Positions 39,161-47,910 of a stretch of 64,000 bases of DNA are shown here, piece by piece (the first letter of the stretch is position 1; the number at the start of each line of letters is the position of its first letter). Under the pieces are notes generated by a model. The model was not told the DNA's origin, searched no databases, and saw nothing but the letters and a program-made list of their open reading frames with translations. Origin of the DNA: Lancefieldella rimae ATCC 49626 (GTDB lineage: Bacteria; Actinomycetota; Coriobacteriia; Coriobacteriales; Atopobiaceae); assembly GCF_000174015.1 (NCBI RefSeq), contig NZ_ACFE01000005.1, positions 1-64,000 of the forward strand, read 5' to 3'. The position numbers were made by a program, and so were the translations under genes.

Positions 39161-39243
39161 GTCTATCTCTTTCTTCTTGTATGTCGCGAGAAGTGCTTGG
39201 ATTATCTCTCCAAAACACGGGCGATCGGGTATATGCATGGTGC

Positions 39244-39252
39244 ATTTTAGCA
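39244..39252 (-). promoter_or_regulatory. Candidate efp promoter (extended -10)
   Basis: The minus strand reads TGCTAAAAT about 84 bp upstream of the efp start, an extended -10. A separate TTGACA lies at 39312-39307 on the minus strand, but its best -10 (TACAAA) is only 15 bp away. A DUS-like copy (39186-39193) lies in the leader. Confidence 0.35.
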
Positions 39253-39319
39253 GTTTTGGGACGCTACATGTCCCGGCTCCGTCGTTTTGTACACGAAAAC
39301 CAAGACTGTCAATAAAATG

Positions 39320-39724
39320 CTACTTCTTTTTCCGGGAATCTCGTATGAGGCTCAATGCATGCGGAAGCGACAGCAACCCGTGCTTAAACACATACCAGAA
39401 ATTCGGAGACTGAAGGAGCTTGTCTTCTCCAACATGAGCGCGAATCGCACGAAGAGTTGCCTTGTTGTCACGAGTGGAAAAGGAATACGTACCGTTTTTC
39501 TTGGTAAAAAGAGCAAAGCGAGAAATGGCTTTCCCCTTCCCTATAACCGAAGCGGCTACATGATCAACCTCATCCCACGGGATCTGGATATAGTCCTCGG
39601 GATTTTTCTCGTTATAAAACTCAAAAGCTTTGTTGCCAATGAGAACATCCCCATAGGTTGTCAGACCGTGAAACGAGCTTGCTTTTATAGTCAAATCAAC
39701 GCTGCTGTTTTGAGACTGTGCCAT
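39320..39724 (-). CDS. DUF956 / ManO-like protein
   Basis: 134 residues beginning MAQSQNSSVDLTIKASSFHG, with TTYGDVLIGNKAFEFYN and IPWDEVDHVAASVIGKGK, typical of DUF956. These small cytosolic proteins occur almost only at the end of mannose-family PTS operons, as here after manZ; a regulatory role in PTS activity is suspected but not settled. Confidence 0.87.
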   Translation of the reverse strand: MAQSQNSSVDLTIKASSFHGLTTYGDVLIGNKAFEFYNEKNPEDYIQIPWDEVDHVAASVIGKGKAISRFALFTKKNGTYSFSTRDNKATLRAIRAHVGEDKLLQSPNFWYVFKHGLLSLPHALSLIRDSRKKK

Positions 39725-39818
39725 AGCTTCCTTTCAAAATGGGTCGCACTCATTATAGAGTGCGACCCACCTTTATACAGGCTACCTGTAAATACGTTGG
39801 TATCCTACGCGCATCTTA

Positions 39819-40736
39819 TTACATGAAGTTAAAGAAGCGACCAATAACGCCAACGGCAAAGAGTGCCAAGATGATGACTATTGGGGAAACCTTCTTCTTT
39901 AACAAATAGCAGCACAGAAGCGTCAGGCCAACCGCAGCAAGACCGGGAATCAACGAATCAAGGTTCTGCTGAAGCGTTGTGACCTTCATTTGCTCAAGGC
40001 CGGTTGGTCCAAGCTGTGCGTACAAGCTCAGTGCCTTATGAATTCCGTCAGCTCCTGCAGGGATGCTTGACCAATCAATATATGCACCCGCCTGCTGAGG
40101 GATGGTAGAAACTATCGGAGTAAATGAGATGGAAACCCAACGCTCAACCAACGCACCGATGATAAACATACCCAAAATAGATGCGCCCTCGGTAACCTTG
40201 CCGAGCATACCGCCGGAAAGATCGGAGGAAATGGAAGCTCCGGCCTTATAGCCAAACTCCTGGGTGTACCAGAGGAAGGCAAGACGGATGACATTCCACA
40301 ACACGAAGAAAAGAATGGGGCCGAGAATTGAGCCGCCAAGCGCCAAAGAAGCGCCCAGAGCGCCCAAAATGGGGCGAACGGTAAACCAAAATACCGGATC
40401 GCCAACGCCGGCCAGAGGTCCCATCATACCAACCTTGACACCCTGAATGGCAACGTCATCGATAGGCTCGCCATTGGCGCGACCCTCTTCGAGTGCAAGC
40501 GTAACACCGATGACCGGTGCAGACACATATGGGTGTGTGTTGTAGAACTCAAGATGGCGCTTGAGAGCTGCAATCTGATCTTCCTTCTTAGGATAGAGTT
40601 TCTTGATTGCAGGAATCATCGAAAACGCCCATCCGCCATTCTGCATACGTTCATAGTTCCAAGAACCCTGAAGGTATTGATGACGAATCGCTACCGCCAT
40701 GCGGTCTTTCTGAGAAAGCTGAATCTTTTCTGCCAT
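39819..40736 (-). CDS. manZ: PTS mannose/fructose/sorbose family IID component
   Basis: 305 residues. Membrane subunit IID of the mannose-type PTS: RQYLQGSWNYERMQNGGWAF-like start (RHQYLQGSWNYERMQNGG), VGMMGPLAGVGDP, and C-terminal hydrophobic segments. With IIC it forms the sugar channel. The ATG at 40736 follows AAGGAG; the GTG 9 bases upstream is too near that site. It lies 21 bp after manY. Confidence 0.95.
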   Translation of the reverse strand: MAEKIQLSQKDRMAVAIRHQYLQGSWNYERMQNGGWAFSMIPAIKKLYPKKEDQIAALKRHLEFYNTHPYVSAPVIGVTLALEEGRANGEPIDDVAIQGVKVGMMGPLAGVGDPVFWFTVRPILGALGASLALGGSILGPILFFVLWNVIRLAFLWYTQEFGYKAGASISSDLSGGMLGKVTEGASILGMFIIGALVERWVSISFTPIVSTIPQQAGAYIDWSSIPAGADGIHKALSLYAQLGPTGLEQMKVTTLQQNLDSLIPGLAAVGLTLLCCYLLKKKVSPIVIILALFAVGVIGRFFNFM

Positions 40737-40757
40737 TGTTATCACACTCCTTCAGGA

Positions 40758-41573
40758 TTAGTAGTTGTCGATGATGTCGCCGAGAGGATCGCCTGATCCA
40801 CCGCCGGAACCGCCACCCTGCTTTGCAAGGTCTTTGAGGCCGATATAAATAATGGCCAAGCAAACACCGATAACACCAAGAGCAATAAGGGTGAGTGGCT
40901 GAATGGCTGCAAAAACAAAGCCAAGAGCAAAGAAAGGCCAAACCTCGCGAGTAGCCATCATGTTAATAACCATTGCATAACCAACGGCAGCGACCATACC
41001 GCCGCCAACGGCCATACCACCGGTCAGCCATGCAGGCATGGCGTTCAGTGCGTCGGTTACGATGGCTGGATCAATAAAGCACAAAGCCGCAGCAGGAATT
41101 GCAATACGAGCGCCCTGCATGCAGATGGCTACAATATGCCATCTCTCAATGGCACCAAAATTGCCCTTCTCGGCAGCTGCGTCCATGGCGTGCACGATAC
41201 CGGTTGCAATGGTACGGGCAATCATGGTCAAGAAAAGACCTGCAACGGACAGAGGAATTGCCAAAGCAATAGAGGTGTTGATGGCGGCTGAGGTATCGGT
41301 ATCTCCACCATTGAGTGCAAGCACCATAATAATGGCAGAAGCAACCGAGGCGAGCGCTGCGTCAGGAGCAACGGCGGCGCCGATATTTGCCCAACCGAGA
41401 GCAATCATCTGAAGCGAGCCACCCAAAATAATACCTTCAGCAGGATGGCCGGTCACAAGACCGATAAGTGTGCAGGCAACAAGAGGCTGATGGAATTCCC
41501 ATTCATCAAGAATGCCCTCCATGCCGGCGAGAAAAGCGACAATAACGACGAGTAATATCGTAATAGGCGTCAT
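40758..41573 (-). CDS. manY: PTS mannose/fructose/sorbose family IIC component
   Basis: 271 residues, highly hydrophobic, with EWEFHQPLVACTLIGLVTGHPAEGIILGG and GWANIGAAVAPDAALASVAS, signatures of mannose-type IIC. The C-terminal end is Gly-rich (KQGGGSGGGSGDP). The ATG at 41573 follows GGAGG. It is 15 bp after manX. Confidence 0.95.
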   Translation of the reverse strand: MTPITILLVVIVAFLAGMEGILDEWEFHQPLVACTLIGLVTGHPAEGIILGGSLQMIALGWANIGAAVAPDAALASVASAIIMVLALNGGDTDTSAAINTSIALAIPLSVAGLFLTMIARTIATGIVHAMDAAAEKGNFGAIERWHIVAICMQGARIAIPAAALCFIDPAIVTDALNAMPAWLTGGMAVGGGMVAAVGYAMVINMMATREVWPFFALGFVFAAIQPLTLIALGVIGVCLAIIYIGLKDLAKQGGGSGGGSGDPLGDIIDNY

Positions 41574-41588
41574 GTCTACCTCCTTCAA

Positions 41589-42587
41589 TTACTTTTGAGC
41601 AGCAAGCTCGGACGTGGCTTTCTTAAGCATTGCATCAAAATTCTCAGCGCCATCGGCAGGAACCTTACGGACATCGAACTTGACCCCGTGATCCCTGATG
41701 GCTTCAAGGGTCTCAACGTCCTTCTTGTCCATGGCAACCGCATTGGTAACAACAACCTTACCGACGGAGTGCGCCATGGATCCGAGGTTGGCTTCTTTGA
41801 TGTCAACGCCGCCTTCAATGGCTCGAAGCATATCCTGCGGGGTTTCAAAGAGCAGCATGGCTTTGGTGTTGCCAAAGCGAGGATCGTGTGCAATCTCGAT
41901 GATCTTCTTGATTGGTACGACGTGTACGTGAACTCCTGGAGGAGCCGCCTGGACAATCATCGTCTTACGCAGTTCATCATTTGCAACGCCATCGGAGCAG
42001 ACGATAATACGGTCCGGATTGGTCATCTTGGTCCACGTGGTTGCTACCTGACCATGCAACAGACGGGTGTCAATACGTGCGAGAACAATCTTGAGCTTAC
42101 CGTCTCCGATAACCGTTCCCTCAGGAATGGCTCCGCGAGAGACTGCCGCAGGTACCTGAGCAGAAGCCGTGGCATCTTTTGGCTCAAGGTCTTCTGGCTT
42201 GATCTTTACGCCTGAGCGAGCCTCAGGGAAGATCTCCTTTGCCACCTCTTGTGCGGTTGTAGCACCCAAACGAGAGCCATACGCTGCCACCAACATGGGA
42301 AGATTGAGGCCGGTAACAGCCACCCAATCCTCTTTGTTCTGCTCCTCAAGAATACGAGAAACCTGGTTGAAGGGAGTGCCTCCCCATAGATCAACCAAGA
42401 AAAGTACGTGTTCTTGATCTTCAAGCGTGGCAATTGCATCAAGAAGCTTTTGGTGCAAATCATCCGGCCCCATATTGGGCGTAAGGGTGACAGCAACCAC
42501 ACCCTCCTGTGGGCCAAAGATCATACCGCCAGAATCTTGTATGCCCTCGGCAAACTTACCATGGCTGGCAAGAACGATACTAACCAC
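41589..42587 (-). CDS. manX: PTS mannose/fructose/sorbose family fused IIAB component
   Basis: 332 residues. The IIA domain has the phosphorylated His9 (VLASHGKFAEG) and VDLWGGTPFNQ; a ~30-residue linker leads to the IIB domain with active His178 (RIDTRLLHGQV). It passes phosphate from HPr to the sugar. It is the first gene of manXYZ-DUF956. The 147-bp upstream gap contains a GTCCGG/CCGGAC inverted repeat that may be an operator. Confidence 0.95.
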   Translation of the reverse strand: MVSIVLASHGKFAEGIQDSGGMIFGPQEGVVAVTLTPNMGPDDLHQKLLDAIATLEDQEHVLFLVDLWGGTPFNQVSRILEEQNKEDWVAVTGLNLPMLVAAYGSRLGATTAQEVAKEIFPEARSGVKIKPEDLEPKDATASAQVPAAVSRGAIPEGTVIGDGKLKIVLARIDTRLLHGQVATTWTKMTNPDRIIVCSDGVANDELRKTMIVQAAPPGVHVHVVPIKKIIEIAHDPRFGNTKAMLLFETPQDMLRAIEGGVDIKEANLGSMAHSVGKVVVTNAVAMDKKDVETLEAIRDHGVKFDVRKVPADGAENFDAMLKKATSELAAQK

Positions 42588-42634
42588 TTCTACCTCCTTT
42601 TAAGTGTTGCCGCAAACATTACCTTATACGCGTC

Positions 42635-42657
42635 CGGCCTTACATAACCGGACAATG
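42635..42657. promoter_or_regulatory. Inverted repeat upstream of manX
   Basis: GTCCGG and CCGGAC flank a 10-bp centre about 50 bp upstream of manX, close to a TATAAG that could be a -10. It may be an operator for a sugar-responsive regulator. The sequence does not fit a sigma-54 promoter, the type used by LevR/ManR-controlled man operons in Firmicutes. Confidence 0.3.
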
Positions 42658-42734
42658 TGCTTTTAATTTTATTACTTCTTCAGAAATTATGTTGCTATTT
42701 TTATGGCTATCCAAAAGCTCTCAGAAGCACCCGC

Positions 42735-43859
42735 CTAACAATCTATCACCATAAGGTCATGCGTAGACTGAGTGAAGACATCGTAGCTGTCCTCGGTAAC
42801 CACTCCAAAGTCTTCCAAGCGGATACCAAACTTGCCCGGCAGGTAAATGCCTGGTTCATCAGTAACAACAGAACCGGCAGGAAGAGGCTTGTTATAGCGA
42901 GCGTTGCAGAACGGACGCTCATGAATCTCGACACCAACGCCATGACCCAAGCCATGTCCGAAATACTCACCATACCCTGCATCGGAGATAACCTTAACGG
43001 CAAGGTTGTGGATATCAGAGCCTAAAACACCCGCATGGATTGCACGTGCACAGGTCTCGTTTGCAAGACGCACGACGTCATAGACATGCTGCTGCTCTTC
43101 GGAAGGCTGACCGAGTACGACGGTACGTGTCATATCCGAGTGATAATCCAAGTATCCCGCACCATAGTCCATAACAATCATATCGCCCTTCTCCACCACG
43201 CGCTCGCCAGGCTGTGCGTGTGGATTGGCACCGTTGGGACCGGAGGCCACAATAGAGTCAAAGGAGAGTGCATCCGCGCCGTGAGAAAGCATGTAATTCT
43301 CAAGTTCAGCACGAATCTGCTGCTCGGTAAGGCCCGGCTTGATGTAGTCAAGCATGTGCAAAAATGCCTTATCGGTAATGGTTTGAGCATGACGCATAAG
43401 CTCAATTTCGGCAGGATCTTTGACAATCCGAAGATCGGCGATGGCACCGTGCATACGAGGCATCAATGCAGAAACGCTCCGATCGGCAAGCTCTCTCTCA
43501 AGATCATCAAAAAATGCCAGCTCAACGGTATCCTCGACAGCCACCACACGGGCGCGGGACGCTGCTACATGCTGCGCCGCCCATGCCGCATGGCCAATGT
43601 TGTCCATATCAATCTGCCAAGGAGTATCGTTACCCAGGCGATCCTTAAAGGTGCCAAAGTAGCGAGAATCCGTATGCAGATAGAGCTCATCGGACGTAAT
43701 GAACGCCGTATGGGCATCCTCAAAGTCAAACGTACGTTCAGAGTCCGTCAGCCACCGAAGATCCGGGTTATGCCGAAGAACAACCGCATCATAGCCCTTC
43801 TCGGCCATAACCTCGCGAAAACGGGCAACCCGCTTTGCGCCAACCTGTGCATTTGCCAT
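42735..43859 (-). CDS. M24-family Xaa-Pro aminopeptidase
   Basis: 374 residues: N-terminal creatinase-like domain and a pita-bread catalytic domain with metal ligands in VMDYGAGYLDYHSDMTRT (two Asp), HGLGHGVG (His), and E residues in VVTDEPGIY and IRLEDFGVV. It removes N-terminal residues before proline. The aroB-pepP/Q-efp arrangement is common in Gram-positives; here the man operon separates it from efp. Confidence 0.92.
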   Translation of the reverse strand: MANAQVGAKRVARFREVMAEKGYDAVVLRHNPDLRWLTDSERTFDFEDAHTAFITSDELYLHTDSRYFGTFKDRLGNDTPWQIDMDNIGHAAWAAQHVAASRARVVAVEDTVELAFFDDLERELADRSVSALMPRMHGAIADLRIVKDPAEIELMRHAQTITDKAFLHMLDYIKPGLTEQQIRAELENYMLSHGADALSFDSIVASGPNGANPHAQPGERVVEKGDMIVMDYGAGYLDYHSDMTRTVVLGQPSEEQQHVYDVVRLANETCARAIHAGVLGSDIHNLAVKVISDAGYGEYFGHGLGHGVGVEIHERPFCNARYNKPLPAGSVVTDEPGIYLPGKFGIRLEDFGVVTEDSYDVFTQSTHDLMVIDC

Positions 43860-43928
43860 ATAACATCCCTTCTCGAGAATGATTAAAACCGCCGTTATAA
43901 AACACTGTGGCGAGAAGCACTTCTTACG

Positions 43929-45041
43929 CTATGCCCTGTGTGCATCGCACCATGCCTGTGCATGTTCGCAAAGAAGATCTTCATCAACCGATGACAGTCT
44001 TACACGACTTATATCAAGGGGCAAGACAATCATAAAACGATTTGTCGAACGGAAACATTCGGCTTTGAGCGCCGCAATCATCTGCTCTGCGCTGATATCG
44101 CACGTTACCGATCCTATTCCCAACTTCTCCAAGAGCTCGTCTTGAGCGAGCATATCATCAATGTCCAAATCTTCTTTGGCTACCGAAATCCGTGCGGCAA
44201 AACGAAGCCCATCGGCGAAAAGCGCCGCACGTGATTGGCCGGGAACAAAGCGCTCCATGGCATACATGAAATCGAAACCATATTGTACCGACTGCCTGAT
44301 GGCGATTGCTGCCGATGCAGTAAGACGCCCGCGAACCTTTATTGCATCGGCAATCTGCTCAGCCATGGCATCGAGATTGCCTTCCCGTAGGTCATCGGCA
44401 GTATCCCATACACGGCTAAACGCCGTTACGCTTTCCGACATTGCCGTTGACACCATAAGCGCACGAGCAAAATTGGCATGTTCGTCATCAAGACCCAAAG
44501 GAATCGTGTCCAGATCCACAAAACAGTACCGGGCAACTCCGGGACACGTAATGGTCCGCGGTCTTTCTGCCATAACGCTCAGCGCCCTTGGCTGCACGCA
44601 AGACAGTATTGCTGCCTCCAAATCAAGCGGCACCAGCGCAAGAGAAACACCTCCGCACCATGCGTTTGCCACAAACGATGCACTTGATACGACTCCCGAA
44701 TCACCGATTGCGACAAGTAAGTCATCGCCGGTAAGTTTTGCCTCAGCAAGCTGCGAGAAGAGCTTCTCGGCTTGGTTATATGAAGTTGCCTGATCGCCAT
44801 CCGGCATGGGATACTTTTTAACGGTAAAGCCAATCGTTGTAAGATCGTGCGTGAGAAGCTCCACGATATCATCCGGAACGGACGTTGAATATGTAATGAC
44901 ACAGCGCTCCGGATGACCTACCGCAACTCGCATCTCCGCGCTAAAACTATCAAGAACACCGGAGCCCACACGCAAGGCCATGGATCCGATGGGGAGAGAA
45001 ACCCACTGTTTGATATAGGTAGGCTCAAGCTCCTTATTCAT
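43929..45041 (-). CDS. Degenerate 3-dehydroquinate synthase (AroB) homologue, probably not a DHQ synthase
   Basis: 370 residues in the aroB position right after aroK, sharing a 4-bp ATGA overlap. The family outline is kept (AIGDSGVV in place of GGGVIGD; VPLDLEAAI in place of VPTTLLAQVD), but key residues are gone. The SSVGGKTAVN segment reads SCVQPRALSV, the Glu of the LAEVIKYG segment is missing, and GHTFGHAIE reads GFDFMYAME. The HGEAV ligand segment reads QSRAALF. The zinc and the catalytic Lys should therefore be absent. It is intact as a reading frame, so it has probably been kept for another role. Confidence 0.75.
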   Translation of the reverse strand: MNKELEPTYIKQWVSLPIGSMALRVGSGVLDSFSAEMRVAVGHPERCVITYSTSVPDDIVELLTHDLTTIGFTVKKYPMPDGDQATSYNQAEKLFSQLAEAKLTGDDLLVAIGDSGVVSSASFVANAWCGGVSLALVPLDLEAAILSCVQPRALSVMAERPRTITCPGVARYCFVDLDTIPLGLDDEHANFARALMVSTAMSESVTAFSRVWDTADDLREGNLDAMAEQIADAIKVRGRLTASAAIAIRQSVQYGFDFMYAMERFVPGQSRAALFADGLRFAARISVAKEDLDIDDMLAQDELLEKLGIGSVTCDISAEQMIAALKAECFRSTNRFMIVLPLDISRVRLSSVDEDLLCEHAQAWCDAHRA

Positions 45042-45586
45042 AAAAGACCCCTTTCCCAGAGCAGTTTGCCTGAAGCCAAGGTAACTTGCTGGAATGTTTT
45101 TTCTCGTATGTCAATGGTTATATCGGCTGCCGCTTCATAAAGTGGACGTCTATGCTCATAGAGACGGCGCGCATGATCGAGCGTTCCTAAATCGGGACGA
45201 CGGTCAACCCGCTGAATTTGTCGCAGTGAATCTTCAAGACTACCGTCGAGATACACAATGACTCCCATCTCATGCATGAGCTCAACGTTTTTTGCCCTCT
45301 CAACGATACCTCCCCCACAACTCACCAAGAGAGATTTTTTTGATCGAAGATCTCGTAAAACTTTGGTTTCTATGTTGCGAAAGTAAATCTCTCCGTCTGT
45401 GGCGTATATATCACCGAGCGATTTGCCCGCAGCTTTTTCAGCCAACCGATCCGTGTCAACATATCTGCGATGAAACATCTCGCCTAAATTACGTGCCAAA
45501 GTTGACTTGCCTGCACCCAAAAATCCTACAAAGAAAATATGGTCGCAGCCTTCATGAACGATGTATCTTGTGTCATCAAACTTCAA
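45038..45586 (-). CDS. aroK: Shikimate kinase
   Basis: About 182 residues. Walker A GFLGAGKST (21-29), substrate-binding DTDRLAEKAAG and FRNIETKVL, SCGGGIV, and the lid and adenine motifs RRPDLG and HRRPLYEAAAD are all present, so the enzyme looks active. It phosphorylates shikimate at O3. No ATG is near the expected start; a TTG at 45586 just after GGAGGG is my choice, and a TTG at 45601 is possible. Confidence 0.85.
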   Translation of the reverse strand: MKFDDTRYIVHEGCDHIFFVGFLGAGKSTLARNLGEMFHRRYVDTDRLAEKAAGKSLGDIYATDGEIYFRNIETKVLRDLRSKKSLLVSCGGGIVERAKNVELMHEMGVIVYLDGSLEDSLRQIQRVDRRPDLGTLDHARRLYEHRRPLYEAAADITIDIREKTFQQVTLASGKLLWERGLL

Positions 45587-45652
45587 AATCCCTCCAGACA
45601 ATCAAGAAAAGTGTATCATCTGGCGGCAACGTCTGGTGAACTCTATTGGGGT

Positions 45653-46156
45653 TTATTCTTCCCCTTCAAATTTTACATGGCCCAAAACAATACGCTCCAC
45701 ATGGCGCAAAAGCTTCGTATACCAAAGATCAACTTCCGATTGTGGACGCACAAGAATTGTTTTGATACCAGCCAAATTCCCTGCCGCAACGTCGGTAAAA
45801 AGTTGGTCCCCAATGAAAACGGCCTCATGTTTTTCTACGCCAAAACGTCGAAGTGCCGCAAAAACTGCAGTAGGAAGAGGCTTTAAGGCACAGCCAACAC
45901 CGTCAATTCCAAGTTCGCGCGCACTTCTCTGCACCTGATCAAGATGGATGTTGTTGGAGACAAGACAAAGCGTCAGCCCTTTTGACTGCGCATACTCAAA
46001 CCAAGAACAGACATCTTTGGGAGGCACCTTGGCGTCTCTTGGCACACACGTATTGTCTCGATCGAGAAGAACGAGTTTAATCCCACCATCTACCAGTGCA
46101 TCAACGTCGATGCGATCAACCGATGCAACATATGCCGACGCAGAAAAGATTCCCAT
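45653..46156 (-). CDS. YqeG family HAD-superfamily phosphatase
   Basis: 167 residues. HAD motif I is LVLLDRDNTCVP, motif II LCLVSNN, motif III within LKPLPTAVF, and motif IV VFIGDQLFTDVAAGNLAGI. YqeG/GEP4-like phosphatases act on phosphoglycolipids or small phosphates. The ATG at 46156 lies 4 bp after the mltG stop. It occupies the place where aroE/aroC often sit in this cluster. Confidence 0.85.
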   Translation of the reverse strand: MGIFSASAYVASVDRIDVDALVDGGIKLVLLDRDNTCVPRDAKVPPKDVCSWFEYAQSKGLTLCLVSNNIHLDQVQRSARELGIDGVGCALKPLPTAVFAALRRFGVEKHEAVFIGDQLFTDVAAGNLAGIKTILVRPQSEVDLWYTKLLRHVERIVLGHVKFEGEE

Positions 46157-46160
46157 GACG

Positions 46161-47483
46161 CTATGCTTTGTCCTTTGAATTTTGAATTGCCTCAAGGTGC
46201 TCATCGTAGGTTTTGGAGAACACGTGCTCATTTTTGGTAATCCAGAAATACAGATACTCCGTTGTATTGGGTTCAAGAGCCGCTTTGATTGAATTGAGTC
46301 CCGGTGAGCAGATGGGTGTGGGCGGAAGTCCGTCATGAGCATAGGTATTGTATGGATCGTCCGTCATGCTCTGCAACTCATCGGCGGTTGCCTCACGGCC
46401 AAGTGAGTACGCCAGCGTTGTGTCACTTTGCAGGGGCATATTCTGCGACATACGGTTATACAGAACCGATGAGACGTTTCCTCTGTCTTCTTGATTTGAG
46501 GCTTCTTTCTCAATGATTGATGCCACCGTAAGGATTTGCTGATCGGTAAAGTCAAGACCATACCGGGCTTTTAAGTTGACCCGAGCCGCGTCAAAATTAA
46601 CGTCCTCGATCTCTTGCTGGTACTGGTCAAGCATGGCACGAATAATGCTGTTGGCATCAGGAGTGCCGTCAAGGTTATACGTCTTTGGGAAAAGATATCC
46701 CTCAAGTGAATCATTGGCGTTGACGGCATCTTGTAAAAACGGATAATCATCTACGTAGTTTGATGCTTTGGCCTGAGCCATAAACTCATCCTTCGAAATA
46801 CCGTAGTACTTCTCGACAGCTTCTGCCACCTGTGAAACGGTGTATCCTTCAGGAATGACCAAGCCCTCAGCGGCAACGTTTGGTCCCTCGGACAACAAAC
46901 GTATAATCTCTGCCGGTGTCATACCGGTAACAATCTTATACGTACCGCTTTTAATCGTCTGATCTGCCTGCTGCTTTTTCAGTTGTGCGAGAAATTCAGC
47001 TTTGTTTGCAATGACTTTATTCTTGTACAAGATATCCGCAACGGCAGACGCACCCGCTCCGTCAGGAATTGTTACGGTTACCTCTTCTCCGTTTGTTATG
47101 GTCTGTGTTGGATTGACGGCATCGGTGATTTTTGGAATAACCACAAAGATAAAAATACCTGCGGCCGCCACGATAAGCGCAAGCGTAAGCAGAGCCATAA
47201 ATACCCTCGACCGACGACGCGCCTGCTTATTTCGGTGATTGATGGCTCCGCGAGCCGCTCTTTTAGTGGCCGCGGCACTCCGAGTTGAAATATGCGCCAT
47301 CTTCAAGGGCGATTTTGCCCGTGTGGTTTCCAGCCCGGATTTTACTTCCGTAGTATCCTGCAGCGTCTCTTTTGCTACGGCGCAATCTTCGGGGAACTCC
47401 TCTGAAGCTTTTGGGGCCTCTTTGCCCTCTTTAAAGTGTGTTCCGCCAACAAAAGATGTATCGGTTTCAGGCTCAACTGCCAT
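46161..47483 (-). CDS. mltG: Endolytic murein transglycosylase MltG
   Basis: 440 residues: a cytosolic Ser/Lys/Arg-rich N-terminus (~90 residues), one membrane helix (VFMALLTLALIVAAAGIFIFVV), a LysM-like domain, and the YceG catalytic domain with ASIIEKEASNQEDRGNVSSVLYNRM containing the catalytic Glu. It cuts nascent glycan strands. The start abuts the ruvX stop. Confidence 0.94.
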   Translation of the reverse strand: MAVEPETDTSFVGGTHFKEGKEAPKASEEFPEDCAVAKETLQDTTEVKSGLETTRAKSPLKMAHISTRSAAATKRAARGAINHRNKQARRRSRVFMALLTLALIVAAAGIFIFVVIPKITDAVNPTQTITNGEEVTVTIPDGAGASAVADILYKNKVIANKAEFLAQLKKQQADQTIKSGTYKIVTGMTPAEIIRLLSEGPNVAAEGLVIPEGYTVSQVAEAVEKYYGISKDEFMAQAKASNYVDDYPFLQDAVNANDSLEGYLFPKTYNLDGTPDANSIIRAMLDQYQQEIEDVNFDAARVNLKARYGLDFTDQQILTVASIIEKEASNQEDRGNVSSVLYNRMSQNMPLQSDTTLAYSLGREATADELQSMTDDPYNTYAHDGLPPTPICSPGLNSIKAALEPNTTEYLYFWITKNEHVFSKTYDEHLEAIQNSKDKA

Positions 47484-47906
47484 TTATTCTCCCTCAGTCG
47501 CGCTGCGATCAAGCCAAGCTTGTAAAAACAGTGATGCAGCCACCATATCAACTTTGCCCCGCATGGTCTTCTCGCTGAGCCCTTGTGCCCGTAAGATTCG
47601 TTTAGCCTCTGAAGAAGACAGCCTTTCATCGGTTAATTCTACTGGAAGACCCGTCCGGTCGGCAATTTTTTTTGCCTGTTCCATGATCTTTTGCGCCTGA
47701 GGTCCTTCTTCTCCCGAAAGTGTAAGGGGCTTTCCGCACACCAAAAGCTCAGGCTCCCAATCTTCAAGCACCGATCTAAAAGAACGCGCATGCGAGAAGA
47801 CCTCTTGAGCCGGAAGCACGCATACCGGAGATGCAATACGACCATCGGGATCGCTTACCGCGATCCCGACTCGAGCATCCCCAATATCCAACGCTAAAAC
47901 CCGCAT
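47484..47906 (-). CDS. ruvX: Holliday junction resolvase-like protein RuvX (YqgF)
   Basis: 140 residues with RNase H-like fold: MRVLALDIGDARVGIAVSDP at the start (first Asp), VCGKPLTLSGEEG, and VELTDERLSSSEAKRIL. YqgF acts in 16S rRNA 5'-end processing and possibly in recombination. ATG 47906 is the family start; the frame is open further upstream into alaS. alaS-ruvX-mltG is a conserved trio. Confidence 0.94.
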   Translation of the reverse strand: MRVLALDIGDARVGIAVSDPDGRIASPVCVLPAQEVFSHARSFRSVLEDWEPELLVCGKPLTLSGEEGPQAQKIMEQAKKIADRTGLPVELTDERLSSSEAKRILRAQGLSEKTMRGKVDMVAASLFLQAWLDRSATEGE

Positions 47907-47910
47907 GAGC

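Noticed and set aside
42588-42734. Sigma-54 promoter for the man operon
   Set aside because: No TGGCAC-N5-TTGC match was seen and no LevR-type activator gene is nearby.
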